From Tomocerus qinae (lineage: Eukaryota > Arthropoda > Collembola > Entomobryomorpha > Tomoceridae), in assembly GCA_020055645.1 (NCBI GenBank), contig CM034548.1, positions 30,244,201 through 30,308,200 on the forward strand: 64,000 nucleotides of DNA. Direction: 5' to 3'. Numbering within the stretch: the stretch's first letter is position 1; each line of letters opens with the position of its first letter. The notes beneath the pieces were generated by a model. The model was not told the DNA's origin, did no database searches, and worked only from the letters and a program-made list of their open reading frames with translations. Positions 11,901 through 24,300 of the stretch are shown in pieces. The position numbers and the translations under genes are program-made.

Positions 11901-13848
11901 TACCACTTACTATTTTACACACGTCAATTTCACGCCACTTATTCTCAAGTGCTAAGGTTAAGGTTTGTGGTCAAGAAAACAACGTTTAAACTTGGATTGA
12001 AACTACGCAACGCAGTCAAAATCAATCAAAACTCGAATCCCCTCTGTTCGGGTGCAACTCGGTTAAGTTTAGGCAATACGTACAGATAGATAAATAATGT
12101 TTGTATACCTGAACCTCATCCCTGCCTGGTTTGTTTAAAAGTTTATTGGTTATTGCTTTATTACACGTATAATATCGTGTGTGTAAGATTTCCATGCAAG
12201 TTTAGTGAAAATTCTTAAAGGTAGGCTAAGGTATAGAATTGTATTGTTTTATCTTATCTGTCCCTACTACCCACACTTGATCCATTCCACTTGTCTGTCT
12301 GTCTGTTGGCTTTGGTTAGATTCTCGTATTGTGATACTCGTATAAATAGGATAGGATAGTGGCTTAAATTCTAAATATTTGTAGTCTGGTATCTCATTGC
12401 TATTCTATTAGTATTTCCTTCGTACTCATTAGTTTTGCATTGAGTTTACGTGGGTAACGAATTTAATTTATGTGCAACTCTTAAGTTAATATTTTTATGC
12501 ATTGCACTAGACACGCCTCTTCACAACTAAAACAAAGATTTGCTGCTGTTGTGTTTTGGTTTGACTGTCTTCTGCCTTGCTTGGGTTACTCTCGTCTTGT
12601 TTTTAATATTATCTCTCCGTACGGACACTACATACACCTAAGTTAGCATAAGGATCTACATACTAATAGTACAAAAGGCGATAATAAGTTAAATGCCGTG
12701 TGGACATGGACACGGACACCCACACACTATACGAAGCGCAGGTGAAATAAAAAAAGCTAAAATAGACTAGCAGGCAAAGACATGCAATAATACAATGCTC
12801 TATAGCGCTTCTCTGAATCCTATACAATAGATCCCTACTTTTCTCATGCACTACAAGTACAAGTTCAATCCTAGAAAAAAACAAATTCATCAATTAAGTG
12901 TAAGTTGTAAAAATTGTAATTGTATGTCTAGCTGCAATCGAAAATCTGTAGAATCAGTTTCTATTATGCATATGTACGAAGATCTCGTTGCCAAAGGAAG
13001 ACAGTAACTATTGAACAATGGAATAGCTACTTACACTTATCTTACAATAATTACATAGTCAATTCTTACAACAGTACAGATAGATTTAAATAGTAAAAAA
13101 AACTTTTGTAGCTTCTCCACTAACTACAACTGCCTAGTTAGAATTTAGAAAAGGTATGCTTTATGCTTATTTATAAGTAACTGCAGTAGATAGAGCATCT
13201 TGGATAGCTTTGCATACTTAGTATGATCATGCTATGGAGACTTTGTATACTATAGGAATGAAATGTCCGTAAGTGAGCATTCACAGCAGTCACAAACGGA
13301 TAAAATAACTCTAAGAGCCCTTCTAGAGCTTCGTTTTAAGTATCATTATAATATTATTTATAATGTAAAAGATTCATCATGAACATGACTGCGCAGAGTT
13401 GGTTGAGTTAGCCATTAACTCACTATTAAGTTAGATTACGATACGGTGGAGTAACAAAAAGGCCTTGTTCTCATATCTCTTCTCTATAATAAAATCAAGA
13501 AGTAATAGTAATAATAATGAATGATAATGACGGTGGGCGAAAGGAGGATAGGCTCATACTTTAATCATTTCAGTCTAAAACTCAACTCCATGCATTTGGG
13601 TTGGTGGTTTTGTTGGTTTGCTTTGGCTTAGCTTTGCCTTGTTTGCAACTATTATTGTATCTCTATTGTTGTTCCTCGTTTTGTTCATTTCTATTGTATA
13701 TTGTATCTTTTTATTTATGGCTGACAATTTGTTTCGCTATTCTGTGCTTAGGCATGGATAGACATGACATGACATGGCACACAACAGACAGCCAGAACCT
13801 GACAATTAGCTTTACTTACATCTACTGTATCACTGGGTTCCATAACTC
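2963..13848. other. intergenic, 3' side of the eyg-class gene; no gene recognised
   Basis: Nearly 11 kb of AT-rich DNA with only short chance open frames on both strands. The open frame at 5655-5849 plus is somewhat less AT-biased, but it starts with TTG and resembles nothing I know. A (GGTATGTATA) doublet sits near 11630-11650 and a TGTC run at 12293-12306. I see no tRNA, rRNA or transposase. Confidence 0.7.
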
Positions 13849-13854
13849 TTTATT
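13849..13854 (-). terminator. candidate AATAAA polyadenylation signal
   Basis: The minus strand reads AATAAA here, about 515 nt beyond the stop codon, which is a plausible 3'-UTR length if the transcript is not spliced after the stop. A second AATAAA lies at 13710-13715. In DNA this AT-rich such hexamers also occur by chance, so this is only a candidate. Confidence 0.3.
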
Positions 13855-14338
13855 TCTAATTCTCAATCCATTATAATATACACCATCCTCCACTATATTA
13901 TACACTCCGACAGCGAACTCCACTACTGTGTGAACCATTTAAAATAACTATGTACTTAAATATGTACAAGGTATCGCACGCTCTGTGGGAATTACATACC
14001 TATTAGTACAGAACCAAATTACAATTACTATGTAGATCCAAACTGCAGTATCAAATCATCCTCATCATTAACACACAACAAATAATAATATAATTCCGTC
14101 TACACCATCTCATTAATTGGTAGTCACACTTCAATTACGAATTAGTCCTAGAGGGAAAAATGTCCCAAAACATCAATATTTGGCTCGTGTATCTTAAATA
14201 ATATTTATAGACTTACTTAAATACTATAGTCATACACATACATAATACTAGTCTAATCCTATACTTAATAGTAGTACTAGTTACTTAATTACTATCTTAA
14301 ACTCACTATTGTCTTACTCCGCCGACTATTATTTAAAT

Positions 14339-14350
14339 GCTGCTTACCAG
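14339..14350 (-). promoter_or_regulatory. candidate 5' splice site just past the stop codon
   Basis: On the minus strand CACCTG is followed by GTAAGC, with the GT at 14347-14346, so an exon would end at 14348. This is 22 nt after the last base of the stop codon, close enough to escape nonsense-mediated decay. If used, the eyg-class transcript continues into a separate 3'-UTR exon further left. I could not identify a partner acceptor. Confidence 0.4.
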
Positions 14351-14369
14351 GTGCTGAATTTTGGTTAAC

Positions 14370-15194
14370 TTAGTCGTGACCGTTTTTCATTTCATGAGAA
14401 GACTTCTTCGGCGCATTTCCCGTTCCGCTTTTACTTGCACTCGAGCACGGGATTTTCCTGAGAAGAGCAGCGATCGGCGACACTGGAGATTGATGCTGAG
14501 CCGCCGGGTCGTGTAACTTTCTCAGCATAGATGCCCGCGGCGGAGATGACCCACTTCCTGAAGAGTTCATTTCATTGGCCCGAGGTTTCAAATCTTCCGG
14601 CTCGCTGTCGCTCATGTCCACCAACTCCGAGGAGTCGGAGTGCGGAGTGACGGAGCGGGAATGGAAATTCTCTTCCCGCTCCGGAGATTCCAATCGTGAT
14701 TTCCGATTTTCAGAACGAGGGTAGGAATTCCCGCCGTTGGAACTTCGTCGCCCCTTCTCCGCCTCCGACTTGTGCTCTGCATGTTTTGACAGATTGTTGT
14801 TGTGATTGCTAATTGGGTTGAAGGCGCTGTTTTCTCCGCCCATGACGAGTGGGAGCGGCATGTTGCTGTGATGCATCAGTGCCATCGAGTCGGAGTGGTG
14901 GGGGCGGCTGTGCGGGATATGCGGCGAGTGGAGGAATTGGCGGCTACTTGTATGGCTTCCATGTCCGGGTGTTGGTCCGGGAGACTGGGTACGGCCCGGT
15001 GACGCATTCCGGTTTGGCCGTCCTTGGTTTATCGATGCCGATTGAGGAGGGGGCGGGGTAATTGACGTTGTAGGCGACAGAGGCCCATGGTGGCCAAGAC
15101 TGGCTGGCGAGATTGAGCCATGAGGCCCGAACGGCTTCATCAAATTCATCCTTTGGTGTCGCCTCCACTTGGCCCTTCTGTTCGAAAACCACAC
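14370..15194 (-). CDS. eyg: eyg-class Pax, terminal coding exon (homeodomain positions 47-60 and C-terminal tail)
   Basis: The exon starts VWFSNRRAKWRRHQRMNLMK after the acceptor tttgtgttgaag. Trp48, Phe49, Ser50, Asn51 and Arg53 of the homeodomain recognition helix are all present; Ser50 is the Pax-type residue. The remaining 260 residues (346-605) are low complexity and probably disordered: His/Pro/Ser/Asn-rich, with about twelve Ser-Pro or Thr-Pro pairs that could be proline-directed kinase sites. A strongly acidic block, SELVDMSDSEPEDLKP (520-535), is followed by two similar short amphipathic pieces, SMLRKLHD (553-560) and ALLRKIP (574-580). The protein ends KNGHD and stops with TAA at 14372-14370. 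An upstream in-frame extension (15195-15278) is intron read-through, since the homeodomain joins at GTG TGG. Confidence 0.95.
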   Translation of the reverse strand: MWFSNRRAKWRRHQRMNLMKPFGPHGSISPASLGHHGPLSPTTSITPPPPQSASINQGRPNRNASPGRTQSPGPTPGHGSHTSSRQFLHSPHIPHSRPHHSDSMALMHHSNMPLPLVMGGENSAFNPISNHNNNLSKHAEHKSEAEKGRRSSNGGNSYPRSENRKSRLESPEREENFHSRSVTPHSDSSELVDMSDSEPEDLKPRANEMNSSGSGSSPPRASMLRKLHDPAAQHQSPVSPIAALLRKIPCSSASKSGTGNAPKKSSHEMKNGHD

Positions 15195-17671
15195 CTTCAA
15201 CACAAAAATGTTTCCAAACTCACTTTCCATAAAGATCTCTAGTCTTACTGCTAGGTACTCCCGACCAACAAACATCAATAGGTTTGTATTCCTTCCTAAT
15301 TAGCGTATGCAGCCTACCATTTCAATCAACTATCCCCCATCTACGACTTTAGTCACTTGATATTGCTATTCCCCTTTACTTAATAGATCTACTCCTTTTA
15401 TTATTACTAATTTTAAGTACTTGTAGTTGTTAGCTTGAGTATTCCATGTTTTATGACATGATGATTGAAAAAGCAAATTACTGCCTATAAGCTTCGACTC
15501 GCGAAATCTGAGAAATGATCCATCCTGACATAATATTGACTTACAATCATATCCCCAAAGTCCTACACCATTTCCCTGACTAAGTTAAGTGATACTACTA
15601 TAATATTAATTATAACCTAGCTTATTGTCATTTCTGACACTATTCCCGCTACCTAATTACTTACTACTTTTTGCTCCCATCTGCAATTTAAAAAATCTTG
15701 GATAAATATTTGCATTTACTCATTTATCACTCTGGACTGAATTTTTCTAGGTAATGTGCAACTATGCTCAATTGCGTTATCTGCGTCAAACAATTATAAG
15801 TACAGAAGAGACGCAATACTAAATGCACTGCGTCTGAACTTTTTACAACTAGTAGGAACCTAATTATTCCTATAATATCTGTAATTAAGATGCTTGTGTT
15901 TAAATCACACTACTACCCCATAAATGTAATGCCATGGAGTTGTTGGTTATTTTCCAATGGTTCTTCCTGATTGTAAAAGTTATGACACCAAACTGAAAGT
16001 GTCAAGAAACAAAAGGCAGAAGCTACAACATAAATAGTGCACCAGGGCCGAACTGTTGAGTTGTGCTATTAAAGTGCAATGTTGAGTCTCAGAAATGACA
16101 TAAATGACGAAGTAAATATTATCCATGCAAACAGATAGATAGTAGGAGCTCGGACTTAAATGAAAAGATAATAGGTAAGTATCTGCTGGACAAGTAGCCA
16201 AGAATGTCAGAGTTATTCATATTTCTTAATGGCCAAATAGAGTACCTACAGATATAAAGGCACAGTAGTATATTATATATAATTATTATACTACATCTAC
16301 AATGCATTATCAAGTAACTATTTGTATAGATAATGTAAATTTCACAGAAAAAATGAGGTACGTAACTGAGTTTGAAGATTATGCCTGATGTCATGAAGAC
16401 ATTTATATGTGTGTAAATAGTAGAATGAATTTCTCACTCTATTGTCACTTTTCTACTGTGTAGCGCAATTACAGAAGAAATATTGTCAGTGTCCAATTTC
16501 CCTGCGGATAACTTAATACTAAAGTGAAGAATTGAATAGGATATCAGGAATGACAATGTTAGCTAATAATGATGTTGCTTGAAATGAAAATGAAATGCTG
16601 ATCATTGGAAGATTGTGATTCTGAGATTGAGTGCATATTATTGTACTCTGACCCCGTATCTCGCATCCAGCACTCATTTCATTCTTTCGCTATGGACCGG
16701 AGATTAATCCCCAAGAAGTGGGAAGAGAAAGAAATAGAAAATGCAAGACGACTTATGATTTCTTTTTGTTAGAGTGTGAGACGTTGGAGTTGGAATAGAT
16801 GAGTCTCTCAGGGCGAGATGAATGTGCCTGACTATATCTAATGCTTACAAATGATGAAGTCTCTATTGAAAAGAAGAGACACAGAATTCAGTGTAGTCGA
16901 TTGGTATTATTACAGGTTAGCTTGGTAAATGTCATGCTATGAAAGGCCATAATCTTCTCCCATCTATTTATATCAAAATTCTGAATGAGATGCGTTGAGG
17001 GAATGCACAGTGAAGAGTATGGAGAAGAAGGCCAATCTAATGTGAGTAATTGGAAGTCAAGTTCAAGCTAACCTGAAGAATCGTTTCTACTGTGGTTGAG
17101 CTATACGGTATACCCTACTCTGTATGAATTGATGGGCACCTTAGCTAAGTAAGTAAGTATGAAATGCTATTAATTCCATTCTTACTACTATTACGGTTTA
17201 ATCCACTGGCTAAATATACAATCAAGTTTATCAATAGTAAGCTGGCCTTAGTCGGGTGGATATGAGTTCGGCATAGCTCGGCACATGAAATGAAAGATAT
17301 AATAAATACTTTTGAGGAGTTCAAGTGTCAAGTTTTACATGGATAACGTGTCAGGTGATTCTGGCGATAAGGGAGATACTATCTCCTCCTTCTATGTACT
17401 GCCTACCTACTTACATTCACTTATGTAAGCTTCATAATAATTAACTTGATTTGAGTCCTGATATAATAAAGGATACATACCTACACCCACCTACATCTCC
17501 TTTGGCTCAAAGCGCAATTTCCCCTTTTTATTCCACCATTTTTCTCTAAATAGCTAATCCCTTACAATCAACTAACAAAACCTTTTTTCTCCCTACAAAA
17601 CTTTTATAATTGCAAGGGTAGTTGGTGGAAAAATTCAATATTTAACTTTCGAGTAAAAAAATTTATTATAC
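15195..17671 (-). other. eyg-class intron (homeodomain 46/47), 2477 bp
   Basis: The intron begins GTATAATAA and ends tttttgtgttgaag on the minus strand. Open frames inside it (for example around 15980-16394) are short, AT-driven and unlike any family I know. I see no repeat or further exon in it. Confidence 0.85.
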
Positions 17672-17892
17672 CTGGACTCTGGCTTCGGACAGACTCGTCT
17701 TAGACGCTAATCTCTCACGTGTCGTCACACATGGGTAGTGAGACTTGTGGAATTCTTTTTCCAGCTCTTGAAGTTGTTCAGGAGTAAATGTTGTTCTGTT
17801 TCGACGAAACTTCGGCAGCTCTCCGTCACTGTCTGTTCCACTTATTGCACCATTCAGAGATGCCTCTTCAGAATTTCGTCCGTCAAGCTCCA
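17672..17892 (-). CDS. eyg: eyg-class Pax, homeodomain exon (positions 1-46)
   Basis: The exon encodes [20 protein letters not shown], an acidic SDGELPK lead-in, then homeodomain residues from FRRNRTTF (N-terminal arm, Phe8 at residue 293) through helices 1 and 2 ([11 protein letters not shown], with Leu16 and Phe20; [10 protein letters not shown]) to SLSEARVQ. The acceptor is gaatgttgcag before TGGAGC. The donor is GTCCAG followed by GTATAA, phase 0. The intron therefore falls between homeodomain positions 46 and 47, the classic site in many paired-class homeobox genes. [16 protein letters not shown] is a very typical Pax/paired signature. It is separated from the preceding exon by only 129 bp. 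Complete and undamaged. Confidence 0.96.
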
Positions 17893-18021
17893 CTGCAACA
17901 TTCAATCCAACAACTGATATTAATATTCATCTTAGTATCAATATTACACCAACAATGCCCACATACTGCTTGATTGAACTACTTACACCTATATTGCTCT
18001 ATTAAATCAATAAGAACTTAC
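17893..18021 (-). other. eyg-class short intron, 129 bp
   Basis: GTAAGTTCTTATTG at the donor and ttggattgaatgttgcag at the acceptor. It is the only short intron of the gene, joining the inter-domain linker to the homeodomain exon at phase 1 (split Leu codon, T then TG). Confidence 0.92.
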
Positions 18022-18390
18022 AATAAGCGTTGTGGTTGCCTCTGATGGTAGGACTTTCAGATGAGGAGGGTCTAGTTGATGAAGTGCTGTGACTTCCAGG
18101 ATGAGAGAGATCATTAGGTGGTTGGTTCTGGGCGGACACGGCTGCCAGAGACGCAGCGAGAGCGGCGTGTGAGTGCGAAGCTGCACTCGGATTAGAGTGC
18201 CCCAGAGGAGGCCACAAATGGGCGGTAGTGGCGGCGTGAAGTGGCTGCCATGGCATAGTTGCATAAGGATGGTAAAGACCCGCATAACCAGCCGCCCGGG
18301 CGAATTCCGCTGCCGCACGCTCCGCTGCACGGTTTCTCAGGATACGGTTGATGCTGGACACACTCGGGGCTGTGCTGTTCGTACATACTC
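18022..18390 (-). CDS. eyg: eyg-class Pax, exon with RED helix 6 and inter-domain linker
   Basis: Residues 136-257 plus split codons. VCTNSTAPSVSSINRILRNR completes the RED subdomain (recognition helix SSINRILRN), followed at once by RAAERAAAEFARAAGY, a conserved-looking helical extension of this Pax class. The linker then runs through HPYATMPWQPL and an aromatic LWPPLG block, an alanine-rich stretch (HAALAASLAAVSAQ, about 208-221), PNDLS at 226-230 (nt 18104-18118), and a Ser/Thr-rich end (STSSTRPSSSESPTIRG). I do not see a Pax octapeptide. The acceptor is ttttttcag before GAGTATGTACG and the donor is TTATT before GTAAGTTC. Length is 369 nt, phase 1 on both sides. PNDLS fits the PxDLS consensus bound by the co-repressor CtBP; that role is inferred. 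Confidence 0.96.
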
Positions 18391-21300
18391 CTGAAAAAAT
18401 AATTAATAGCTACGTTTTAGGAAGGTGTGAGCACTTTTTTATTTTTAATATTTTCCATTTGACTAAAAATGGTTTATCATTTTTGAAAAATGGAAATACT
18501 AGACTTTCTATATGTTAGTACACGTATACCCACTTTCTATGTACATTTGTGATATCAGAATTGGCTTAAATCCCAATATTATATTTAATTATCTGCTAAT
18601 GATAGTGCTCGAAAAGTAATGATAATACATTTTTAGGAAAAATTCCCATCTTTCTCTTCAGTTTGGACGATTAGATCAATAATGCAGTTATCATAAATAT
18701 TCAGATAGTTTTATAGTTAGCAATTGATGGATTCCATAGATTACAATTAAAAATACTTATCAGTCGAGCTTACACTAAGTTCTAAGTGCTTTTACGATTT
18801 CAAATATATCTGTACGTTAACATGTTCCTGCAATTAGTGCATTTATAATGGAAGCGTTAAGAAATATTTCACTCTTCCAAAATATATGTCCGTGATTAAC
18901 AGAAATGGTTTCTTACAGACAGTTCGTGTTTGTACGCATGTGATTGGCTAATTTGCACAGAATACAATACGGAGGTAATAAAATTCATTTTATTCATTCG
19001 TATATGTATTTCAAGCAAATGGGAAAATTTTAGGATAGTCAAAGGTTATTGTCGTTGTATACTGGTATAATTAATGAAAATGGCGAATAAAAATATTAGA
19101 ATTAATGAACATTGCCCATCTTCTGTCCTTCGATGCTTCCCATCATAAAACAGAGTACTATCGTCTTCGCATTTTATAATAAGCATAAAGGGACCCCCTG
19201 CCTTTCAACACATTAGTAAATGTGAAATAGTACCCTCGGCCTGTCCACCCATCTTTCTCCTACTGAAATGGAATAACTAATGAGTTGTTTGGCTGCACAG
19301 CACAGTAGTGCTAATATAACACCCTCACGATCTTCAGACTTGCCTCTTTACTCACACATATAAAATGACTATTGTAAATAAAATGCCAACATACCTGACA
19401 TACTACAATACATATAATATTATAGTTCCATATTATTCCCATAGCTTCCTTTCCTGACACTTGCAGTTGCACTGACTCATTATAAACTTAACCACTGTCA
19501 CGTCAATTGCATAACTACTGGGGAATAAATACGTTTATTATGTACATTCATTTTTTTATGACTTTGGGCAGGCTTACTTTGACTAAACACTATTATTTCC
19601 AACTTTATTGTCAATGCTTTTGACATTGGACAAATGCAAAGCCATAGTCGACTCATTCAAGATATAATTTACGACTTGCAACACTAAAATGTATTTTGTC
19701 TTCAATAATGTATTACAGCACGCATCAAAATCATAACCGATGTCGTAAATTTTTATGCTTTACCTAAGCAAACGATACTCATTCTATGAGCTGCATGATT
19801 TTTCTTGTCATAGTCAAATCACGACCCCAGGAAGTTTTATAAAATACCAAACCGCATTTAACAGATTCAAGTCTCAAGTTACCCTGCACTTGAGTTTATT
19901 TCAACGGTATTTATATAGTACCAAAGATTCAGAAATAAGTGGACTACATAGAGATACTTATTAATCTTTATTTTTACAGTTACTTTACAAAGTCGACTGT
20001 AACAATAAGCATTATCTGTCCATCTAAATGAATTTGAGCTGGTAAGTAGTTGCATGAGCTTGGAGCATGTAGGGATTCTTATAATAATCCTTTAACTACA
20101 AAATCCTTTGATCCTAACACAAAAAGTCAATTAATTATACGTCCCCTCTCCAACCAGCAATGAGAAACAGCTATTGATAAGTAAAGTTTTTTGGACATTG
20201 ATAGGTATTTTCATTCCCTCGGGTCAAAACTCTGTTCACATTGAATGCACGTAGATAATCAAGTCTCATCCTCATTGTCAATAAATAATAACAAGCAGTA
20301 GGAAATAGTTTTCAACTAGAAAAACTAATAATATATAAACAAGGGAATTATATTAACTTCTGCAAAATAATAAATTTGCTGATCTACAAGATTGCAAATA
20401 TAGCTCTCAATTTAATATAGAGGTAAGTAGTTGTAACTCTCCATTGGAAAGCTATTAAAGTTCATTTATAAAAATTCCTATTAATGTTATACAACCGCTA
20501 CTGCTGCATTAAGTCTGCAAAAGATTGCAAACTGTTTCTCAAGAAGTAGTTCGTTATAATTTGGAATCATTTTAGTAGTAGTCACCTTCCCAAATATTTT
20601 AATCTTAAATGAATACAAAAGAATCTAGGTGGATCATAATATAAATTTTTGGTGTGAATTGTATAGGATATAGTGTGGATAATTACTGTGGGTGAGCAAT
20701 GAGGGTAGAGAGGATTAAATTATGTATCATCTTTTCGATCATGAGCATGATCATGTCTTGTCACCTGCCCGCACCCACCTGAATTCAATCTGGAATCCAC
20801 CTGCCTTTAGGTTTCTTTGGATCTGATGTGGACTTGATGACTTGACACTTGGATCGGTAATCATGAATAATTGGGCAACATGCACCTCTATCAATCCAGA
20901 AAGATGTATGTCCTTACAGAGCACTCGAACTTATTTCTCATGATATAAAATACACATAGATAATCCACATAATGCAAGGTGTCCGTTGCTAAGTGTAGCA
21001 GACCACACTCTGCATACATAAACGATACTTAATACACAAGGTATTTATTATAGATTGGAGAAGGAAGAAATAAGTAGCAAGTGGCTGACTCCTTGACTTT
21101 GCTTGTCTTGGTTGATGTTTGTTTGACAGGACATACTAAACAGGTAGGTAGGTATCTGTAGCTGGACAGGTAGAGTATACCAACCAAACGACTATTTAAT
21201 CCTTATTAAAAACAAAGACAGTCTTCATGCATCTGATAGATCTGTGTCCCTGCATAAAGTTACACATAGATGTAGAATTCAAACATCATTGTATCCCTGT

Positions 21301-24300
21301 CCATACAAAGATCTCTCAACTCAACACAAAACTCAACTACTTCTCTATTTGCTTGATTGTTGTCATTGTCACTCCTGTTAACTTGTGTTTGGCTTGGTCG
21401 AGTCTATTTCTACTAGGTCTTGGTTACCTTGGCTAGTTACCTACAATATGTATTTACACAAGATTATGTTGTGAATATATCTCTACTGTATACATATATA
21501 CACTAAGCTATATTACATGCATTTCAACTACACTAAAACGTGTATTTTGGTTTAACTCGGAGAAGATTTTCGCACACATAAATTACATTAGCGAAACTTG
21601 GGAGACAAGTAGCAAAGATGCTCTTGAGCACAATGATATTAACCTGATCAGTTGTACCATGTAATAAATAACTCTGGCTTTGATATTAATCAGCAATGAA
21701 ACTCGTACAGGTGTAAATGTAACTCTAGTTTAACAACCTACCACCTCTACCTTCTTATGTGGAGTAGCTATAACGCCTATTAACATAGGTAACATATTAG
21801 TTTCTCTGCTTGTATTTATTGGTTATGGACTGAACACGTAATTGCATTGCACGTGAAAAGTAAGTTTAATGGGCAACTGAAGAAAAATTGCATCATAGAA
21901 TATATTATTGCATTTCTGTATATATTATAGTAAAGTAGTATAGTATATTATAGTAAAGTCCCTATACAGTGTTAGTCAACCCACCATTGCTATTTCGTCT
22001 TGTGTCAAACAGACAACAAAGTAACGAACAAGGAAAGCTATGAAACGGTGATCTCTATATACAGAGTATAATATGCCATAAAGAAACAAAGCTATGATGC
22101 CTATATTTATAGAGAGTGTTGTGATAAGGTATTTTGACATGATGGCGATGAAGGAGAAGCTAAATTAACTGAAGATGCTATTACTAGATTATAGAAACAT
22201 AAATCAAAAAATAGTGGTCAATCATAGGCAAGGCACAGCTTAGAAAAATCTTGTGCACTTATTGCATTACAGTGTATAATAATTACATGGATTTTTTATT
22301 GCGAAGGATTATAGGAGAGTGTATGGAAATAAAAGAAGGGAAGATATTGACAAGTGGAAATAGGATTGGCTTGAGTCTCCTGACTGATTTAATTGTGGTC
22401 TCGAATGGGTTTAAGCATACTTTGGAATTAATAGGCAGAATGGGAATGGCAGTGAACGTACGACTACGTATTAGGGAGAATTGAGAATAGTAATCTGTTA
22501 GGAGAAAATAATAGGAAGCTAAGCTAAGGCCGCCCGAAGGCTCATGGAATTGCAAGTGCAAGCTAAGGTGGTCACTAAAATACAATAGAATGAATGTAAC
22601 TTTATGTAACTCCTAAGTATTGTTATTAGGTAGTTTGTTGAAGTGCAAGGACTCATGCCCGTTGGTTATACACATTTATGTCTGTCTGTTATGTTTTGGT
22701 GGTGACTGGACTGGGAGTCGAGTGTAAACGTATCCAGGCAGAGAACATCAAATTCACATCAGTGATTATTGTTGTGTTCATCGTCATCGTCAGTCGATCT
22801 GGTCTGGTCACATCACAATTCACCTGCCTAGCTATACTACTTACTACTACTACAAGTTTTCCTCTCACGAGTATCTCTCCTATCTCCCTCATAATATGAT
22901 ATGATAATATGAATCTATGTATCTGTACAAGAGGTGATGTAAATTGAACTTTTATCACCACACCAGGATTAATAGTTCCTTTATAATTTTATAGCTTGGA
23001 TTAATTTCATTATAACGAAATGAGGTTTCTTTGTAGTGGAAGAGGACCTCATTAATTTTGATTAATGGCTTCAGACACCTGTCTTCGCTTCATTCTCTCC
23101 GTTCCGTACTTTAGTGATCTTCTCCATCCTAAACTTATTACACATTACCTATAAAATTTAACCTGCCATGTACTGCAGCAATATCTTCTGCAACAAATAA
23201 GCTCTAGGCTTAACTTAAGCTAAGGAGAGGCACACAAGGTACTTGGGCCTCGTAGTAACTATACAAACCAAAGTATATCAGTCCTTGTGCACTTGCTAAC
23301 TATGTATTTGTCGCTACACAGCTATTGGATTTGTATTCAATAATCATTTTTATCCTTACATTTACTAGTCTCATTTTCATATCTTACACTCTCCCACTAC
23401 TTCTGCATTATTATACTTACTGTCCATTCTGCCCTTCATTTTTATATTTCCTGACCTGGATATGACATTGATACCAATGTATATCCTAGCATAGAAAGAA
23501 TTGTGGCCTATTCAAAGACAGATAATTGTAATAGCCAGTCTCACCTGCCTTACTCACATTAAATCACATGAATAAATCTGTATAAATCATATTTATTCCA
23601 ATACAGAAACACAATCAAGAAAAAGTACCTCAATAGTATTTCGATCAAACAGCAAAAAGATAACGGACTAATTTTCCATAGTAACTTATTTTGAATTTTA
23701 CATAGTATGTATTTAAAAAATTGTGCGATAGAGTTTTCTAAAATTGTAAAATACGCGAAAATTAAATAGTTGGGAAGGAGCAGTCAAAACACTCATAACT
23801 CATATTACCTTGCCTATTCTGTATATAGCTTTGCATGTATGAATCTTCTCTGCTGTCTATTAAGTACATACGGACACTAACTGTACAGGTAATCTACTAA
23901 GGTAATTAAGCCATATTTTTATTAATGATTAGTAATTTTAAAAAGTTTTGAAGTATTTTAAAGGTGAGATGACAGGTAAAAATGTGGTGATTGACAAGAC
24001 ATGACTGTTTAACTAATTGTAAACATTCCATATGTAAAGAAAAGTTTTTGCACATACAATGTATAATTAAATACAGATTAAGTACATATTATTATATTAT
24101 TGTGGAGCAATAAAACACAAAGCAAATAAGCTCTCGGAAGTAGGTACAGTTTATGACAAGGATTTCTGCAATTCATTAAATGTAGCAAAGTGTAAACTGT
24201 CACTTGTATTTATCTTGAGTGGGAATCACAATACTTGTGCATGTTTGTTTGTATAAATCATTAATTCCTTTAAAAACTTACATAAGTAGGTAGGTATGAA

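Noticed and set aside
12020..12060. CTCGAATCCCC as a possible tRNA T-loop
   Set aside because: No complementary T stem, A box or acceptor stem around it.
14802..15061. Plus-strand open frames opposite the terminal Pax exon
   Set aside because: Antisense shadows of the GC-rich, Pro/Ser/His-coding exon.
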